Source: Natronomonas salinimetallica (lineage in GTDB: Archaea; Halobacteriota; Halobacteria; Halobacteriales; Haloarculaceae). From it: 64,000 bases of DNA. The position numbers and the translations under genes were made by a program. The notes beneath the pieces were generated by a model. That model searched no databases and was not told where the DNA came from. It saw nothing but the letters and a program-made list of their open reading frames with translations. The stretch spans positions 15,310 through 79,309 of the forward strand of contig NZ_JACDNQ010000012.1 of NCBI RefSeq assembly GCF_013839515.1, read 5' to 3'. Below, one piece after another: positions 61,604-64,000 of this stretch (position 1 is the stretch's first letter; every line of letters begins with the position of its first letter).

Positions 61604-61798
61604 TATAGTAGAGATCGGAAGACAAGACACACTTGATACTGACGGACAAAAGAATGTACACACGACGCACGAGGATCACGCCGTTCGACGGAGCGAACGG
61701 CGGATCACTCGTGAGTCGGTTTCATTTGATTTCGTCCACCAGTATGACCGCACGGCGGCAGTGCGATCGATGTGTACATAGTTCCGATGTTCACTATA
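61604..61798 (+). mobile_element. MITE-like repeat, copy D, split by a nested element
   Basis: Ends TATAGTAGAGATCGGAAG and, reversed, TATAGTGAACATCGGAAC. It is 195 bp long; without the nested 108-bp element and one TGA repeat it would be 84 bp, equal to copies A and B. Confidence 0.8.
61637..61744. mobile_element. 108-bp second MITE-like element nested in copy D
   Basis: Inverted ends TACTGACGGAC and, reversed, TACTGGTGGAC. Flanked by a direct TGA (61634-61636 and 61745-61747), a 3-bp target duplication. Centre holds a CCGTTCG...CGAACGG hairpin. Confidence 0.75.
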
Positions 61799-61863
61799 GA
61801 GCGACGGGAGAGCCGGCGCTGACGCCGAGCACATTTTTATACTGCCCGGCCATCAGCCGGGAT

Positions 61864-62676
61864 ATGACGGACGCCGACAGCACACACGGAGACGACGTCG
61901 TCGCGGTCGGAACGGAGGGATACGTCGGACGGATCACCCTCGACCGGCCGGCCGCGATGAACACGTTCAGTACGGATCTCGCCGCGGATCTCGATGCCGC
62001 ACTCCACGCTCACGAAGCCGACTCGAGCGTACGCGCGGTCGTGATCGACGGCGCTGGAAGCGCCTTCTCGGCCGGCATCGACCTCACGGAACACGCCGAG
62101 TACGAGGACGCCGACGGCTACGAGGAGTGGGTCGCGGGCATGGAGGAGCCGTTCGTGACGATCTCGGAGATGGGGACGCCCGTGATCGCCGCCGCCCACG
62201 GCCACGCCGCCGCCAACGGTCTGGGGCTGGTCGCCGCCTGCGATCTGGCCGTCGCCGCCACCGGGACGATGTTCGGTGCGACCGCGCCGAAGGTCGGCCT
62301 CTTCTGTATGGGGCCGGCAGTCCCGCTCATGGACGCCGTCGTCCGGAAGCGCTGTCTGGAGTTGCTGTTGACCGGGGAGTTGATCGACGCCGGGACCGCC
62401 CACGAGTGGGGGCTGATAAACGAGGTCACGCCGGCCGGCGAACACGTCGAGGCGGCGGTGGAGTACGCCGAGACGATCGCCTCGAAGAGCCCGACCGCGA
62501 TCCGACGCGGCAAGGAGGCCTACTACGAGATGGAGGGGATGGGGTATACCGAAGCGCTCGGGTACTCGAACGAACGGTTCGCCGGGCTGTGTACGACCGC
62601 CGACGCCGACGCCGGCATCGAGGCGTTCCTCGAGGGCGACCCGCTGGATGCGGACGAGTGGCCGGACACATCGTGA
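61864..62676 (+). CDS. Enoyl-CoA hydratase/isomerase family protein
   Basis: 270 residues from the ATG at 61864. Crotonase fold: AGSAFSAGIDL for the first oxyanion region and GHAAANGLGLVAACDLAVAAT for the second. One of the two catalytic Glu of classical hydratases is not evident at GLFCMGPAVPL, so an isomerase or other crotonase activity is possible. Beta-oxidation role inferred from the neighbouring acyl-CoA synthetase. Confidence 0.9.
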   Translation: MTDADSTHGDDVVAVGTEGYVGRITLDRPAAMNTFSTDLAADLDAALHAHEADSSVRAVVIDGAGSAFSAGIDLTEHAEYEDADGYEEWVAGMEEPFVTISEMGTPVIAAAHGHAAANGLGLVAACDLAVAATGTMFGATAPKVGLFCMGPAVPLMDAVVRKRCLELLLTGELIDAGTAHEWGLINEVTPAGEHVEAAVEYAETIASKSPTAIRRGKEAYYEMEGMGYTEALGYSNERFAGLCTTADADAGIEAFLEGDPLDADEWPDTS

Positions 62677-62712
62677 AAAAGCCCCGTCGGACGCGTCGGT
62701 GGAAACGAGGCG

Positions 62713-63429
62713 CTAGGCCCCGGGACCGTCCGAGTATGCGTCCGAACAGGCGGCCCCGATGGCCTCGGGTGATTGGTATCCGCGGAGCGATTCGAGGAGT
62801 TCGCCGTCCTCGAAGAGCAGTACCGAGGGGGCGGCCTCGACGCCGAACTCCCGTCGGAACTCCGTGGTCGCCTCGCCGTCGATTCCCGCGACGGCGACGT
62901 CTTCGGGGAACGCCGACTCCGTCTCGCCGAGGTCGTCTTTCATCCGCCGGCAGGGCGAACAAAAGCGCTTCCAGACCATCACCGCGACGCGGTCGTGTTC
63001 TTCGAGGAACGCCTCGTAGGTGTCGTCGTCGATCTCGGTGACGTCCTCCGGAACCGGCGACGGCGGGGCGATGTCGGTGATCATCATCGCCATGCGGGCC
63101 CGCTCGGCGAGCGGGTACTCGCCGTCGACGTGGGAGTTCAACGCGAGCAACGCGATGAACTGCGCTCGGGTGACGCCGAGGCTGTCGATCCGGTCGGCCG
63201 CCTCGTCGGGGTCGATCCCGAAGACGTCGGCGACCGACCGGTGGTATTCTTCCGCATCGAGGTCGGCATAGGTGTCGTGATAGATCCCCCGTGTCGACTC
63301 GAACTCCAGGGTGAGCGTCACCGTTCCGTCCTCGTCGACCGAGACGACGCCCTCGGCTTCGAGCACGTCGAGGCGCTCCTCGGGCGACAGCTCCCCGCGA
63401 CCGCCGGGGACGTCAGATTCGCTGCTCAT
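62713..63429 (-). CDS. Thioredoxin-domain protein with acidic N-terminal domain
   Basis: 238 residues. The C-terminal half is a thioredoxin fold with C-S-P-C (KRFCSPCRRMKDD) and cis-Pro in EAAPSVLLFEDGEL. The first 130 residues are acidic and helical (GVTRAQFIALLALNSHVDGE) without known domain. The start overlaps the end of livF on the same strand. Confidence 0.88.
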   Translation of the reverse strand: MSSESDVPGGRGELSPEERLDVLEAEGVVSVDEDGTVTLTLEFESTRGIYHDTYADLDAEEYHRSVADVFGIDPDEAADRIDSLGVTRAQFIALLALNSHVDGEYPLAERARMAMMITDIAPPSPVPEDVTEIDDDTYEAFLEEHDRVAVMVWKRFCSPCRRMKDDLGETESAFPEDVAVAGIDGEATTEFRREFGVEAAPSVLLFEDGELLESLRGYQSPEAIGAACSDAYSDGPGA

Positions 63430-64000
63430 ACGCCGAGGTACTCCTGTCTGACCTCGTCGTTCGCTTCGAGTTCCTCGGAGGTCCCCTCGTAGACGATGCG
63501 TCCCTGATCGAGCACGTAGCAGTAGTCGGCGAGCCGGATCGCCGCGGCGGCGTTCTGCTCGACGAGCAGGATAGTCTTTCCCTGCTCTGCGATCTCCTCG
63601 ATGATGTCGAGAACGTCCTGGACGATCTGTGGGGCGAGCCCCTCGGATGGTTCGTCTAACATGAGTAGATCGGTGTCCTGCTTGAGCGTCCGGGCGATGG
63701 CGAGCATCTGCTGTTCGCCGCCGCTGAGGGTACCGGCCTTCTGTTCGCGGCGCTCGTCGAGTCGGGGAAACTGCTCGTAGACCTCCTCGTCGGAGAGTCC
63801 TGTCTTGCCGGTCTCCTCGGACCGGCCGATCCGGTTCAGGAGGTTCCGCGAGATATCCGGGACGTGAAGGTTCTCCGCGACCGTCAGATTGGAGAACATC
63901 CGCCGTTCCTCGGGGACCAACGAGAGCCCGAGCGCCGAGATGTCCTCGGGGCGTCGGCCCGTGATATCGTTCCCTTCGAATCGCACCGTTCCGCTCCGGA
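63426..64000 (-). CDS. livF: Branched-chain amino acid-type ABC ATPase LivF (5' part beyond window)
   Basis: About 190 residues visible; the N-terminal part with Walker A lies beyond the right edge. LSGGEQQMLAIARTL signature, LLMLDEPSEGLAPQIV Walker B and the switch region VEQNAAAAIRLADYCYVL are LivF-type, as is the C-terminus EVRQEYLGV. Drives import of branched-chain amino acids or similar ligands. Confidence 0.94.
   Translation of the reverse strand, partial: RSGTVRFEGNDITGRRPEDISALGLSLVPEERRMFSNLTVAENLHVPDISRNLLNRIGRSEETGKTGLSDEEVYEQFPRLDERREQKAGTLSGGEQQMLAIARTLKQDTDLLMLDEPSEGLAPQIVQDVLDIIEEIAEQGKTILLVEQNAAAAIRLADYCYVLDQGRIVYEGTSEELEANDEVRQEYLGV

Overview
The window is a GC-rich chromosomal segment from a halophilic archaeon (class Halobacteria). 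Support: strongly acidic proteins, Tat-type lipoproteins with twin-Arg signals and a lipobox Cys, short AT-rich promoters set close to start codons, archaeosine genes (TgtA, RaSEA), PurS/PurQ split from PurL, a haloarchaeal ba3-like heme-copper enzyme, cupredoxins and bacterio-opsin-activator-type (HTH_10) regulators. No rRNA, tRNA or CRISPR array was recognised.

Layout. 1-4.1 kb: acetone-carboxylase-like HyuB/HyuA pair. 4.2-9.3 kb: two DUF2249 genes, a MIP18-like protein, a heme-copper-oxidase-like membrane protein, a small membrane protein, a radical SAM/SPASM protein, an FmdE-like protein and a relic of an IS200/IS605 element. 9.4-18.7 kb: metal handling (P1B ATPase with a CPG motif, HMA chaperone, ArsR-like regulator, MMPL exporter, HTH_10 regulator, DUF2249, CPC copper ATPase). 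19-25.7 kb: decayed IS6-type transposase, a ba3-like heme-copper enzyme with CuA subunit and a 48-residue subunit, heme O synthase, second HTH_10 regulator. 25.9-31.1 kb: NirK, two cupredoxins, two Sco proteins, a TlpA-like thioredoxin and CcdA. 32-38 kb: MFS transporter, thiolase/DUF35 pair, arylsulfotransferase-like beta-propeller, purS-purQ. 38.3-47.7 kb: RaSEA, VanZ-like, DUF4242, a winged-helix regulator, aldehyde dehydrogenase, tungsten aldehyde ferredoxin oxidoreductase, MoaD-like protein, TgtA. 47.7-55 kb: five-gene Dpp/Nik-type ABC importer divergent from nikR. 55.3-64 kb: cobalamin adenosyltransferase, Usp, SSS symporter with DUF4212 subunit, acyl-CoA synthetase, enoyl-CoA hydratase, thioredoxin and the end of livF.

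How it fits together. Between 4 and 31 kb the genes form a copper/heme denitrification block: NirK makes NO, the two cupredoxins could donate electrons, Sco/TlpA/CcdA and the ATPases supply copper and thiol chemistry, and heme O synthase supplies heme to the ba3-like enzyme. That enzyme has Gln where oxygen reductases of this family carry the cross-linked active-site Tyr, so I propose it is a nitric oxide reductase. A 12-bp imperfect palindrome, consensus CGAAYRTGTTCG, lies 38-51 bp upstream of eight start codons and near two more. This suggests one regulon joining DUF2249 proteins, the copper ATPase, heme O synthase, an HTH_10 regulator and an unknown small protein.

Two non-coding themes stand out. 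One is an 82-84 bp MITE-like repeat present four times, one copy carrying a second nested MITE-like insertion. The other is a large number of short tandem duplications (18-56 bp units) at gene edges, several of them copying a start or stop codon.
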